The notes below the pieces were generated by a model that was not told the DNA's origin, made no database searches, and saw only the letters and a program-made list of their open reading frames with translations. Below are positions 34,640 through 45,648 of a stretch of 64,000 nucleotides of DNA, one piece after another; position 1 is the first letter of the stretch, and every line of letters starts with the position of its first letter. The position numbers and the translations under genes were made by a program. The stretch is from Rhodocollybia butyracea (Eukaryota; Basidiomycota; Agaricomycetes; Agaricales; Omphalotaceae), in assembly GCA_015501585.1 (NCBI GenBank), contig JADNRY010000270.1:1-64000 (forward strand), given 5' to 3'.

Positions 34640-36580
34640 GCGGTATTTCGAAGGTACACGAGACGATAGTTTAACGAAAATTCTTGCTCAGTAGCTCACA
34701 GAATGCTTGATTGTGGATTTGCTTGACTATCGTCTGTTGAAATCAACCAAATTGGCTTTCCTTTTGTTGGTCTTTTACCCCCACTAGCAATCATTGGAGG
34801 TTGCATGTGCCGACATCCCTAAGCACTCGAATAAGGCAAAATACGGCGATAAAAAGCAACGCGATAGGGTGTTTTGAACCATGTCGTTGGTCTTTACCTC
34901 GAGAACACGCCTGTTGACCAAGGCGTCATCTCGAAGTTCAAAGCTCAAATTCCTTGCCTGCTCGCGCTACCAACGGAACAAAACGACGACATACGGATTC
35001 AATTTGCTTTGGAGCTTACTACTACTACTCCTTCTAAGGAGTCTCCTGCGTGGTTTTGGCGATTCCTTTCGCCGATACCTCATCCTCCCGAACTTTCTAA
35101 CAGCTTTCCTACATCTCTCAGTGATCGTGCAATGAGCTGTCAACTCATGCGACCAACATCCCTAACCGGAGTATTTGCATGAATATAGATGTGGCAAACC
35201 TGAGACCATCGAGTTGCAGGGAGGAAAATATGGATGGTACATACACAAAAATTCTGGCACACCGATATAGAAGCACACGGCGGTACGGCCGGACCGTTCA
35301 TCCTTTCCGTTTCTACTCCCACTATCCAGATGGGTTTGTTTCGCAGGAGATGAAAAGGATGGGTTATGTGACTTATGAGTTGAAAAGATTCTCATTTTGT
35401 GTCGCGTTCTTACCATTTGTATTTTGAGAGCTTTCGTCACGTACAACTTTGTCGAGTTTGCGCCTGGCCAAAATCACTATGCATAACAATTGGTCTTAGT
35501 AGTACCGGCAAGAGTGGTATCTACGCAGTCCTCAGCGGCCCATGTCAAAGCCGCATCTCCCGCATATTCTTCGACAGCCTCTCTACCATGCGCCCTACGA
35601 TTTGTTTCTGTGCTTGTGATTGTTTTTGGCTTCATCTCTTTGGGTCTCTCTTCAGGACGTCAGAAAAGTCGGAAGAGCAAGGAAGCATAGTCGAAAGTGA
35701 GAATCCGTATTCTCCGCCTGCTAATCTGACGAATTCAATGTTTTCTCTGTCTTAATAAACAGCTTTAAGGGCCTCGCGCCAAACCCGCATGTACTATCGC
35801 ATCTCCAAGGGGGAGAATGTGGTCCCGGTTGGAACCCATGAAGCGAGGAATACCCAAAGCCTGTGGAATCTAGTATACGTTTGTCCACATGGATTAACTG
35901 ACCTTTTCTAACCGTTCTCTCTCTCAGCCTCCAACTTCCCAGTCTTCCATCTACATTCTCACGACCTGACCATTTCTTCCCACTACCGTGGAAAGGATCT
36001 CTATGGACGACGCTGGCGTCACAGGAGTTACAGTACAACGGAGTCCGCTGATGCCGGTCTCGTTAGACTGAACGCGGGAGATAACTGTAAACTCAGAGAG
36101 GTGTGATTTCTTCTTTTGAGATGGCAAGAGCTCAGCTTGCTATTAGTGAAGTACTTTCTTTCTTACACCCCACTGGACGTAGTGCCTAGTACCGGAGCAT
36201 ACAACCCCTTGCTTCTATTTCTACGCACAACCTGCTCTGTTACGCTTGAATCATAAATATCTAAATTAAGCCATGAGCGAACTTGAAAGATAGAGTAAAT
36301 CGTTTTCTAGTGGTTCAACTAAGTCTATGGGAACAGGAGCTAGACGGTACTGACGTACCTAGGTATAGAATAATTTTAATTGCTACTCGTATACGTAGAG
36401 GCTTCCTAATTTGTCTTGAGATTTTGTTACTTCTTGTAAGATGGCCAGAAGACAGGCTGCAAGTTTCTGAGATTAGCACTTACGTGAAAGACAAGCGCTC
36501 ATACTTCTTTCAGCTCACTCCTGTACAACGCTTTCAACATCTTTTTGCTGGGAAGCATTTTTGACGAGTTTACTCATATG
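34640..36580. other. Short frames and a segment shared with 53.5-53.8 kb
   Basis: The segment 35340-35500 (tgagttgaaaagattctcatt, then cgtacaactttgtcgagttt) recurs at 53550-53790, in both places downstream of a family A copy, so it is probably the 3' portion of the same ancestral locus. Other frames: 34881-35135 (basic N-terminus then a Leu-rich helix LLWSLLLLLLLRSLL) and 35490-35690 (Ser/Ala-rich then LRFVSVLVIVFGFISLGL, a single membrane helix with a basic tail). Neither is assignable. Nothing was seen between 35760 and 36580. Confidence 0.3.
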
Positions 36581-36585
36581 TGAAG

Positions 36586-36623
36586 CTGGCGGGCATGCAT
36601 TCGCCACCTCCGTATATATCTAG
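36586..36623 (-). repeat. Dispersed ~50-bp repeat, copy 6
   Basis: It reads ctggcgggcatgcattcgcc, acctccgtatatatctag, the reverse of the repeat core and left part. It lies 45 bp from the 3' end of the family C tandem copies. Confidence 0.65.
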
Positions 36624-36667
36624 GTTGTTGCGTTTAGGCCCACGCTTGAAACATCGTTAATCGATGA

Positions 36668-37600
36668 TTACTCACTCCATATCAGCAGGATCGGTATATA
36701 ACCCCTGCCTTCCATCTTCATATACTGTGCATACTGCAAATCCGTGTCGTAGAGGTACATCACTACGAGGATGAATGTGATTGGTACAGGACTGGAAAGG
36801 GTAGCATCTACAGCTGAGAGCGTTCTGCTCTGCGTGATACGCTTCGACTCGTTTGAGCCTTTTATCCATGTGCCCCATATAATCCTTTTACTCCAAATAC
36901 GCATCCACAAACGCATTCCCCTTAACACAGCGAAGGGTATTTCGCGTCGTTCTCCAAGTGCCGATAGCGAGGATAGTAAGCATGTAACATCTCAGGATGA
37001 GGATGAGTTGGATGTAGGAACGGCGCATGCGGGTAAATGTATGAGTATACTGGGGATCAGGGAGATAAGCTGCACCGAGGGATTCAAAGAAACATTGGGC
37101 AGGGGCGGAGCAACTAGGTAAACATGAGAGTTAGGGCTTGAAACGTCGTTGAGGTCACATCGTACCGTATATCAGTAAGATCGGCACTGGCCGCCTGCAT
37201 AGTGATAATATCTTCCATCTTCTTATACCGAGTACACTGCAAATCCGCGTCGTATAGGTATATCACCCCAAGGATGAGTGTGATTGTTCCTAGAGAGAAG
37301 AAGGCGTACTGTGTAAAATAAATTCTGGTTAGTATGATGATAGGGAAGGATATTGACACTTACCCCGAAAACAGCCCTCAAAAGATACCCGATCCGTCTC
37401 CGGCGAGTCACTTTCATCAGCACATCCGAATTTGCTCACATCTGAATCTGCATCCCACTCCGCAACCCCTGCGGCCGGCTCGTGTGCACGCGACGATTTT
37501 TCAACCATTACGATGAAGATGGATAGCAATTGGGAAAGGAAATGGGATAGGGATTCCCAAGCGTAAGCGTTGGCGTCCCCGCAGCCGCGCATCCCGATCC
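36668..37600 (-). pseudogene. Family C membrane protein, two adjacent remnants
   Basis: Reading from 37600 leftward: an exon ending VTRRRRIGYLLRAVFG, a 54-nt intron (GTAAGT...TACTAAC...ACACAG), then YAFFSLGTITLILGVIYLYD, a membrane helix. Further on, ILARFTLAILAIG-type sequence appears as LAIGTWRTTRNTLRCVKGNA (about 36970), then a second copy of the helix exon, ITFILVVMYLYDTDLQYAQY (36780). Two overlapping copies of the gene thus lie end to end, and stops interrupt both. A third copy is at 62337-63260. The parent looks like a small multi-pass membrane protein of unknown role. Confidence 0.45.
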
Positions 37601-37699
37601 TTCTTTATCCTCAATGACGCGTACACCAGGTAGGGTTTGGGGCAGTTGAAGGGAAGTCGAAGATCGAGGGTGGCGTCGAATCTTGCATGCGACATATTC

Positions 37700-38140
37700 G
37701 GAAGGGATGGAAGTGGGGTAAGCAGCGGCGTTAGTTAAATCTAAGGGGATGTAATAAGCGGTAAATAATAAGTTAATAAGAGTGCAGTATGGACGTACAC
37801 TGTTGCTGAGAACTTCATCAAACTGCTTCAAAGGCCCATAGTCTTTCGTAATATATCACCTATGCTAATTTGTTGTCCCTCGGAGCGGCGGTCCTGGTGT
37901 AGAACGTTGTCCTGGAATCTGTATTACATCTGCAACCAAGTAAGCAAACGCATGAGAATAATAATTGACGAACGTACCCATTACTATCACCAAACGACAT
38001 TGGTATCGAGTCTTTCTGGAATGAAAGCCTCTGTGGATTAGGTTAGGACTTCTCGAGTAGCCAAATGAGCTCATGGCGATCAAGAAAAGAGAAATTTCGA
38101 AGCCTCCATGGTCTGGTGCTCCGTCGTCATATAATAGCAA
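37700..38140 (-). other. Possible exons of an unassigned membrane protein
   Basis: Two minus-strand frames, 38140-37865 (LLYDDGAPDHGGFEISLFLI) and 37831-37650 (PYCTLINLLFTAYYIPLDLT, then SIPSEYVACKIRRHPRSS), look protein-like and could be exons upstream of the family C remnant. Splice sites with matching phase were not confirmed. Confidence 0.2.
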
Positions 38141-38285
38141 ATCGAATAATCTCTGTTAACAGTAATAATACAAAATAGAGACGCTAAGAGGGGAAGCCTG
38201 CATATGAAGCAGTAGTTATATGTACTCCCGGAGCGCTGATAACTAGAGAAGAAGATTAGCCTGGTTGACAGTGTTGAAAGAAAAG

Positions 38286-38772
38286 TCACGCACGAGGGTC
38301 CTCCCCAGGACCGATTTCGAAAACATCTGGACCAGTAAACAGCACCTCTGCAAGCTCCTCCATGTATATCGGATACTCGATTGTCTTCATCTTCAACTCA
38401 TTCAGATCCACGCTCAGCGCCTCTAATCCAACCGACAGCACCCTGACCAACGGTAACTTATCAGACCGCTTGGAGCCAAGAGGATAAGCGAGTGCAAATG
38501 TATGGGTATTTCCGGTGATGTGGGTTTGTTCCCGGAGGAACTCCATAATGCTCAGGTCAACGTCAAGGATTTTCGACATGTTCTCGCTGCAATAGGTAAT
38601 ATCGAGATGGTTTGCAACCTTTGTGCGATCCAAAGCATATCCTTTAACATAGCGTGCGCCCTGTGAAACGTGTCAGCCAAAATTCTTAGCAGTGCTCAAT
38701 CGAAGACAACAGACCATCGTAGTAAAGAGCAAAGAAAGTGTGGCGCCAAATTGATTTGTAAGCAGCTTTCAT
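38286..38772 (-). CDS. Hypothetical protein, probable two exons
   Basis: The main exon, 38660-38286, is open for 124 codons and reads ARYVKGYALDRTKVANHLDI, then SIMEFLREQTHITGNTHTFA and finally VFEIGPGEDPRA. An upstream exon from ATG 38772 (MKAAYKSIWRHTFFALYYDG) is separated by an intron-like gap (GTCTGT...TTTCACAG). The join is out of phase by one base, so either the start lies elsewhere or a one-base lesion is present. The gene is divergent from the one at 38855, with 82 bp between start codons, which suggests a shared promoter. No family recognised. Confidence 0.5.
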
Positions 38773-38854
38773 CGATCACAGTATTCAATGTAATACACTC
38801 GTAGTCCTAAATATGTTATGTTAGACTGATAATCAGTTGCTAAAAGTACAAAGC

Positions 38855-39511
38855 ATGGTCCAAAACTGCCTCCAGCCAGGCACTCTGGAAGAAACCAGAT
38901 TGTACGGTCTTCTAAACGAGACCTTGTTTTTCCATAAATGTTACATCGAAGCTGACCTCGTAGTCTTTCCTCAGCTTCGAATCCTGTGGAAATTCCAGTC
39001 CAGACCAGAGAAAGATACAAAAGATCGAAGGTCAAATGTCCCCGACTTTGGTTTTGGAGAGCTTCCTCGAGCTGGTGGGATGAAGCTTCGAGGTGGTGCT
39101 GAGCTGAAAGCCGCCCTTACACTCATGCGCACTCTTCCAGACTCCGAGGAAATTCGCGAAGAGCCAGATTTCGTGGTAAAGGTTAACGAAACTGCTTTAC
39201 AGGCCTCAGACCAGGTAAAGGCCGGTATCAAATCGGGGTTCCTGCCCAACCATAAACCCATAAAATGGATTGTTATGGTGGGCCCATATTTCCTCATCCC
39301 CAGTTTTGGGCCATACAACCAAAGGGAATTGAGTGCTCGTGCACATAGGCCGAACGAGAGTGGAGAGGCCAGTATTTCTGAATATCTGGCTGAGTTGAAG
39401 AAAACCACGAGTAGCAGAGGAATCGAGGGAGCAATATACATTTTAGGCACCAAACCAGGTGTCGTTGCATTGCATAAATACCTCGTTGAGTCGGTATCTC
39501 TTCGCTTCTAA
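38855..39511 (+). CDS. Hypothetical protein, 218 aa, weak PD-(D/E)XK-nuclease resemblance
   Basis: A single uninterrupted exon starts MVQNCLQPGTLEETRLYGLL. It holds RRSNVPDFGFGELPRAG (residues about 65-80) and later EEPDFVVKVNETALQASDQV, followed by PIKWIVMVGPYFLIPSFGPY. A VPDF motif followed by a beta-strand with Lys and then a Gln-containing helix and a hydrophobic strand recalls fungal restriction-endonuclease-like (PD-(D/E)XK) proteins. The usual Glu of E-x-K is not clear, so this is a weak inference. The minus-strand frames across it are shadows. The dioxygenase copy 2 converges on its 3' end at 39586. Confidence 0.55.
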   Translation: MVQNCLQPGTLEETRLYGLLNETLFFHKCYIEADLVVFPQLRILWKFQSRPEKDTKDRRSNVPDFGFGELPRAGGMKLRGGAELKAALTLMRTLPDSEEIREEPDFVVKVNETALQASDQVKAGIKSGFLPNHKPIKWIVMVGPYFLIPSFGPYNQRELSARAHRPNESGEASISEYLAELKKTTSSRGIEGAIYILGTKPGVVALHKYLVESVSLRF

Positions 39512-39585
39512 ATAGTATATTTTGTATCTCGAAGTATGCAACTCATTAGTTACCAAGAGCGACAGATCAATTATACACAATGTGG

Positions 39586-42240
39586 CTACAGTAATTGAAC
39601 AAGTGAACATAACTCATCAACCGTAGAAAACAGTGACATTCGACGTTCAACGGCGGTAGATTTCCCAGCCACCATGGCTTCATACCCTTCAGGATCTTCT
39701 TCAGCGAATTTGACCTCCGTGCGGCAACCGTTCTCAACCCAGCGGAAAATTGCGCCGGCTGAGAATTGAGTGAAAGAATTTCGACGATCATCCGGGTGAA
39801 CAACGGTGTTCGAATGAGTGATAACGGCAGATGGTAGGAGAATCGTCGCCGCGTGAGGAAAATCAATCACCAATTTTAGCTCCCATAGAATGAGCTGAGC
39901 ACTACGCCTTGCATCGAATTGCCCAAGGGCAGTGATAGCGCACCATCCAAAAGCCCAGTTGAGCTGGTCTCGGTGCTTGTACGTCCAGACGTTCGAGCCA
40001 AAATTGAACGCCGCACCAAGAAAGATGCCCCCTGCAAAGTTAGGGCGGATTCGCATCTTCTGACGGAGCACGCCGTTGACATGTTCGTATTCTGCGTACA
40101 CGCGAGGAGCCCATAGCTGGAATGCACCTGTAAGAGACTTAGTAAGGAATAATATACAGTAAAACTAGAATAAACGTACGACTTTGGTAAGAAGCCATTC
40201 ATTGGAATGGTTTGGCGTCGAGTAGTTCCTGAATAAGCGATCTCTTGGCCTTGGGATTCATGAACACCGGAAAGCGGTTACCCATCCCCATTGTCATTCC
40301 GCAGTTGTAAGCCGAAAAGTGGCCGCGTTTCTGAGGTTGAGAGGCGGACGATCCAATACCGTAGGCGTTGCCTCGGGTCTCCATTAAGTCGTAGGCTTTC
40401 ATGAGTTCGTTGGAGTATGTTGGGTCTTCCGGTTGGCCAGCGAGAACTGCCGCGATACGGCGTAGGCAGTCTATAACGGGCGTAGGAGTCCTAGAACGAA
40501 ATGTTAACAATAGAGCGATAGGAAAAATAATAAAACGCACCTTCCATCCCATTTGACATGCTCAAAGCCTTGAGCGAGAAGGTCTGCGAGTTGATAGAAA
40601 CTCCGGCGTTCTTCAACTGTCCCAAGCTGCTTCTTCGTGCCCGGTTTCCCGGTGTGAGCTCCCCTACTGGCATCAAATGTCTCAGCACTTCGTGCTGTTT
40701 CAATGGCGGAGCCATGGGAGAGGACTTGGCGCAAGGCGTTTTGGCGGCTACTTGTACGATCCGAGGCTTTTGCGAGTCGACGTTTAGCTGCGCGCATTTG
40801 ATGCTTGTGTGACTGCGCAGGATTCGATGCTGTGTCCAAAGTACCGGAGGGCGGGAGAGGAATACGCGGTGTATCGGGGTCAGGAGCGTCCTCCACAGTG
40901 ACTGAGCAGCGTTTGCACTTTGTTCCGGCAGATGAGAAGGTCGCTTCGACAGGGCAGGGCGAGGGTGATTCTAAGGGGGCGTACTCGATAAAGTCTGCTC
41001 CTAGGTCGTCCTCCTCCAGTGCCGCGTTCCAATGGTCCTCCAACGCCTGCCCCACTGCTTTCTGAAAGTGAAAAGCCGGGTTCATGAATTTTGGCTTAAC
41101 GATTTGGTGTGTAATCGGAGTCTTGCCGACGTGCTGTGAAAAAATAGTTCAGCAAAAGCACGAACCAGAGCTTAGGGATAAACGTACCGTCCACAAAAAA
41201 TAGGGCATGTGACCGGGGTGGCAAACACCTGTAAAGAACAATCAGTAAAAATAATATAATATAATCGCTATTCTTTGACCACACACCCGAAACAGAAACA
41301 GAAACCGAGAGCAGCCAAGACCACACCCTTGGGGTAGAACGTGGCCCCAGTAGCGTATGGATTCCGTTCTTCGCCGTAGGCAAAAAATACAGCAAAATAG
41401 ACTTACAAAATCGAATATCTGAAGGGACGAGGTGCGGTACCTAATTAAGAGAGTCAGCAGGTGAAAACGAAGAGGGATCTGCCCTAAAACTCGAAAAAAT
41501 GCCTTGATGTCGGCTCAGATGACACCCTTGGGGTAGAACGTAACGAAGCATACAAAAAAGACTTTTCCGAGCTGAAGGGGGAAAGGGGAACTGGACTTAC
41601 AGGCTGTAATCGGGTCCGTGTGCAGATCTTCAAAGGAAAAGCCTGCCTTGGGAGGAATGAAATGTGCTAAGCCGGCCGGGCGAGAATACTGTAACGAAGA
41701 CAAGATCAAGAATTAGTACAGGTAAACTAGAGCAGATAGGCGACTCACAGGTTGTAGGGAGACCACGCTCGGCGGAGGTAGCGCAACGTTGAGTCAAAGC
41801 AACGCCGCGTTCTTGAGCAAGGCCTTTCCAAGTTACTCGATCGTTGAAGGCGAACTGGCCGAGCTAAAACTGGAAGTAAGCGAGCCATTCATTACAAAGA
41901 AATAATAGAGACTCACCCGTAGCCAAAGCCCTAAGTCCTAACGACTAACAAGATAGAGGTACGGCGTGTCCGCGAAGAGTTAAAGCATTCTTAGATAAAG
42001 GCGGCACTGGAGCCAGGCGGACTCTGCAATTTTCAGCTATAGACTGCAAGAGAGACAGTATAAGATTGTGAAAGAGCCGCCGATACAAAAAGGAACACCT
42101 ACCGATGAAAAGCAAGACTTTAAGGAAATGGCTAGTGGTGGAAGAGCAGGTTACAGCGGAATCAACGAACAGCCTCGATCACCTGCACGCGTTCATCATG
42201 TGATAGGCGCTTAATAGCCTGGTAGGACAACGCGACCATC
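39586..42240 (-). pseudogene. TET/JBP-like 2OG-Fe(II) dioxygenase family, copy 2 (one nonsense codon)
   Basis: Exons seen: 40127-39586 (last), 40490-40180, 41133-40541, one ending at 41188 (HALFFVDG), and further 5' exons with FYPKGV motifs and AHFIPPKAGFSFEDLHTD (about 41650). Introns of 50-54 nt are clean GT-AG. The last exon keeps the iron and co-substrate motifs KHRDQLNWAFG, LLPSAVITHSN and RRNSFTQFSAGAIFRW and ends at TAG 39586. The exon before it has an in-frame TGA at 40199-40201 where copy 1 has CGA (Arg), a C-to-T change at a CpG, so the dioxygenase fold cannot be made from this copy without readthrough. Otherwise it is better preserved than copy 1. If active, such enzymes would oxidise methylated bases in the nucleus. 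Confidence 0.6.
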
Positions 42241-42720
42241 CGATGTCAAGTGCTCGACAAGATTAGGTTTCCTTTCTCACTGTCGAGTGACCCTAATCCG
42301 TAGAGTTCTCTCTTCAATCAAAAGCCCCAGACCTTCGTGTTTCAAAGTCGAACGGATACTCTACAAGTACCTACTTACCCGCGGACCTCAAAGTAGTGTT
42401 ATTTTTGACGAGCATAGAGTATAACGGCAAATAGTATCTAACCTCTACTAATCTTGAGTCCCATGGCCGTGTAGAGCCGTGAAAAAAGTGTCAAAGTAGG
42501 TACATTGATTTAATATAAAAGAAAATTGTTACCAACTTCTGAAAATGACGAACGAGTTAAAACGTTTCCGTTTTGGAACGTTTTCAAGTACACAGCGAGT
42601 AAAAATTCCGGTAACAAAGCCAATAGAAGATGTTTCAATCTCGGAACCTTTTATAGCCCTCCCTCACAAGCAAGTAATAGCAAAGTATACATTCATTTAA
42701 TAGCGGGTACACAACATGTT
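39586..42720 (-). repeat. Segmental duplication, copy 2 (partner 8467-11500)
   Basis: The coding, intron and upstream non-coding sequence align with 8467-11500 up to about cgtttcgtatc (42725 and 11488). Copy 2 has a 13-bp longer form near 41810 (aagaacgcggcgttgctttg region) and small indels elsewhere. Confidence 0.85.
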
Positions 42721-44173
42721 TCGTTTCGTATCTATGATTTACACATTACGGACATCCGCTAATGGAAAGTCGGCGTACAGGAATGCGCGATAAGGAACAT
42801 CAAAAGTCATCAGAGCAAGGCATTTAAGTGAACACGTTACACAACTCGTACAGAAAGCGATACAGAACTTCAAAGCATGAGCAAGGGAGCGTGAATATAC
42901 GTATAAGTGAGCAGAGAAAGTGTAAAGTAGGCGTAGAATGTAAGCAAAGACTAAGCGTGCTGAGCAACGCTAAAGAGGGGATGGTCGTTCTCGATGTCTA
43001 CACACGAGAGTAAGCAAAGCAAAAAGAATGAGATCAGAATTACTCACTGTCAAACATCACCAAAATGTACCAACCATTATATAGCGATTATAAAGCCCAT
43101 AATCCAGCATACACCACCACCACCCTGGACGGAATACGACAACATGGCTACAACACTGCTTCCCCCGATGATCATTGGCTGCCTCTGCTATCATTTATCG
43201 CCGATCATCAAGACCTGAAATGGTCATGCATGAGAGTGATTATCATGGATGATGAGGATTATAACAGTTGATGGCGATTATCACACATGGCGAGGGGTTA
43301 TCACAGAGCTATTATCGCGTACGGTGGCAATTATCACGTATGGCAGCAATTATGATAAACTCTGTACAATATCAGAGCACGATGTGAGTAAAGCATACAT
43401 AAAACAAAAATGCCAATATAATATACACAGCACAGTGCTGGTCCATCACAACCCAGCGAATTATCCAAGTTCATATCGAGCAGAAAAAAGTTTTTAAGCC
43501 ATACCAATTAATGCCTGGTCTATGAGCGGAGCTCCGAGTCTCTGGTTAACAACTGGCTGTTGAATCTTTGTCGTCACTTATGGTGGGCATGGCCACCGCC
43601 GCTTTCGACGTACCGGGTGTTCCATATCGCTATCCTCAACGTCCTCAACGCATGCTTCAACGAAACGGTTCAAGAGATGGCCTGAGAGTAATCACCGTCG
43701 GGTTCATCGTCAGAGTATCCCGTGTTGCGATTGTGCCTATTGTCGAATATGTCATCGTCGGAGCATTGGCTGTTACCGTAACTCGCAAGTCTGGGAGAGA
43801 GCGGTTCGGGATTAGTAGTAGAGTGAGCTATCGCACGAACTTGGGACGAGATTTCAAAAGGTGTTAGCAGTGGCAGTGAAAGATGTCGTATCTGAGGTCC
43901 TTGAACGACGATAGGAGTCTATTTGACGACGAGTCTCTTGCGGTTATTTTGGGCACCTTCTGTGACACCTAGCTGAAGTACTGGAAGAATCAGAAAAACC
44001 ACGAGTCACGATGGATGAAGACGTACCGCTTGACTTTGACACCATGGCATTCTTCAGTCCCAAACTCCGCGCATAGATTGAGAAATTCTTTGACTTGAGG
44101 GTGGAGGCGGATGAGACGGTAGTAAGGGAATTAGCGCAGCAACAGCTGAACACTGAGGCTTAGTTAGATATGC
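42721..44173. other. Non-coding stretch with short frames
   Basis: 42721-43200 shows nothing recognisable. Minus-strand open stretches at 43915-43680 (acidic: CSDDDIFDNRHNRNTGYSDD) and 44125-44030 (HPQVKEFLNLCAEFGTEECH) look protein-like and may be two exons of one gene, but a stop lies between them and no splice pair was confirmed. Confidence 0.25.
43236..43360 (+). repeat. Degenerate spaced GATTATCAC repeat
   Basis: Words close to GATTATCA(CA) recur about every 17-25 bp: gattatcat, gattataaca, gattatcaca, gttatcaca, attatcgcg, aattatcacg, aattatgataa. The spacing is near two helical turns, and short linkers such as tggcga and tggcagca also repeat. It is not a perfect tandem repeat. Confidence 0.45.
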
Positions 44174-44213
44174 AGACTAGGCGAGCACACATTCGCCGCC
44201 TCCATGCAACTAG
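44174..44213 (-). repeat. Dispersed ~50-bp repeat, copy 7
   Basis: It reads agactaggcgagcacacatt, cgccgcctccatgcaactag, the reverse of the core with the left end ctag kept. Confidence 0.6.
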
Positions 44214-44439
44214 CCAAAAATGGCACAGCACGGTGCGGCATACAAAATTATGCTGTTAGTTGACAGGAGAGGCTGTAAAATGAGATGGGGAGGGAAACCC
44301 CTTATGGGGTCCCCCAAATCTTCATCAGTATGGCGAGAAAAGTCTTTGAAGTGGCAATAAGGAAATTTGAATGCATTTGCGAAGATAGTATATAGTTGAA
44401 GTACTTGTATTCCGAATCATTTGTCCTTTTGATGTACAA

Positions 44440-44650
44440 TATCTAGTGCTTTGCGGATTTATTACAAAGGCTCCCGCGAAGAACGACTTCGCCTTCCTCT
44501 GTCCGTTTCCCTTCCTGGACGCCATACCTACACCCAGAACCTTTTCCGCGTGGTAGTATTCCGCCTTGGAGAGCATCTTCCTCATCACTCGGATCACCTT
44601 CTTCCAAAAACTCCAAATCACCCATAGAAGCCCAGCTTATCAAACGCTTG
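44440..44650 (-). CDS. Hypothetical C-terminal exon, acidic
   Basis: The open stretch reads LISWASMGDLEFLEEGDPSD, then EEDALQGGILPRGKGSG and ends CNKSAKH with a stop. The acidic-then-Gly/Lys-rich composition is protein-like. The upstream exon was not found, and the preceding 44650-44760 holds only an A9 run. Confidence 0.25.
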
Positions 44651-44766
44651 AACTGAACGTTCGAGGCAACAGCCTTTAAAGCTAATGGTTATATAGAGAG
44701 TGTTTTATACAGGCTACTATGTCATAGGGGCGATATGGGTGGTAAAAAAAAAGGCCACTATGCCAA

Positions 44767-45557
44767 CTACTGGATCTGAGTGTTCCACAGCTTAGATTGA
44801 TTTACAAGCCACTTGTTGACTTGTTTAGAGTCTGTCCCTACGCGCTTCAGTTGTCCATCTTCGTCAATTCCATCAAGACAGTGATAATCTATTCCGCCAT
44901 TGCCATCGTCTATGCTCTCCAGGCGGATACTTTCTGCACCAAGGATGAGGAGGGCACAAAGCTTTAGGCCTTAATCTGTTGCATTCTGGCGATGTAGAAT
45001 GCGGTTCCAATAGCCCAGGATTTGATCGAAAGCAGCCTCATAGCCTTCATCATCTCGCTTTAGCTCTACGATTAGTAAAGATACATGCAGGCTTCCAGGA
45101 AGGACTTTTGTGAGAAGAAGGTCAATTTCATGTCGGTTGCGTCGGAGGAAGACATCTCTTCCCTGGGAAACAACGATACCGCCCATTGAATCAATGGATT
45201 TGTCACCATCCTGGGCCTCAATGGATGATATCGATGTGTCTGCATCGTCTCCAGTTTCAGGTGTTACCTCCGGCATGAGAAGTGCCTGAGGTTTGAGCAT
45301 GAAACGATGGGAGGGTGGATATATCCAGGCCATTCGGGTAGTTGTGGGACCATAAAGAGAGTGCTCTCTACTGGCGCGGGCAAGGTTTAGTGGGCGATTC
45401 GGATCGTTGTATCCATTGAGAATGCGCTGGAAATCCAGATGGCACCAGTCTTCATCATTCTTCTGTGTGGGATATTAGTGTATTATATAACGAGGTAAGG
45501 TGTTATAAGACTTACAGAGAGGTCAAACGGAAGCGGGGTCAGGGCAGCATGCGCCAT
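44767..45557 (-). pseudogene. PD-(D/E)XK nuclease-like protein, two exons, in-frame TAA
   Basis: Exon 1 (45557-45516, MAHAALTPLPFDLS) is joined by a 53-nt GTAAGT...CACACAG intron to exon 2 from 45462. Exon 2 contains NRHEIDLLLTKVLPG, then VSLLIVELKRDDEGYEAAFD and QILGYW. An Asp on one strand followed by E-x-K (VELKRD) on the next and a Gln-containing helix is the active-site pattern of PD-(D/E)XK nucleases. A TAA at 44971-44973 stops the protein at 177 aa, but the same frame stays open for another 67 codons (GLKLCALLILGAESIRLESI) to TAG at 44767. The continuation looks native, so the TAA is probably a nonsense mutation; a short native form is possible. Divergent from the gene at 45649. Confidence 0.5.
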
Positions 45558-45648
45558 CAATATCGAGGATAGTAACTAAGTTTCTTTGCACGAGCCAATT
45601 GTAATCATGTAATCACGTGGCTCTCCTTGTTCTTATCTTACCACGTCG

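Noticed and set aside
38971..39453. 160-residue minus-strand ORF
   Set aside because: It lies fully antisense to the better-supported 218-aa plus-strand gene and has biased, shadow-like composition.
8467..42720. KDZ transposase next to the dioxygenase genes
   Set aside because: I looked for a long transposase-like frame in the flanks of both copies and found none; any link to KDZ elements is only by analogy.
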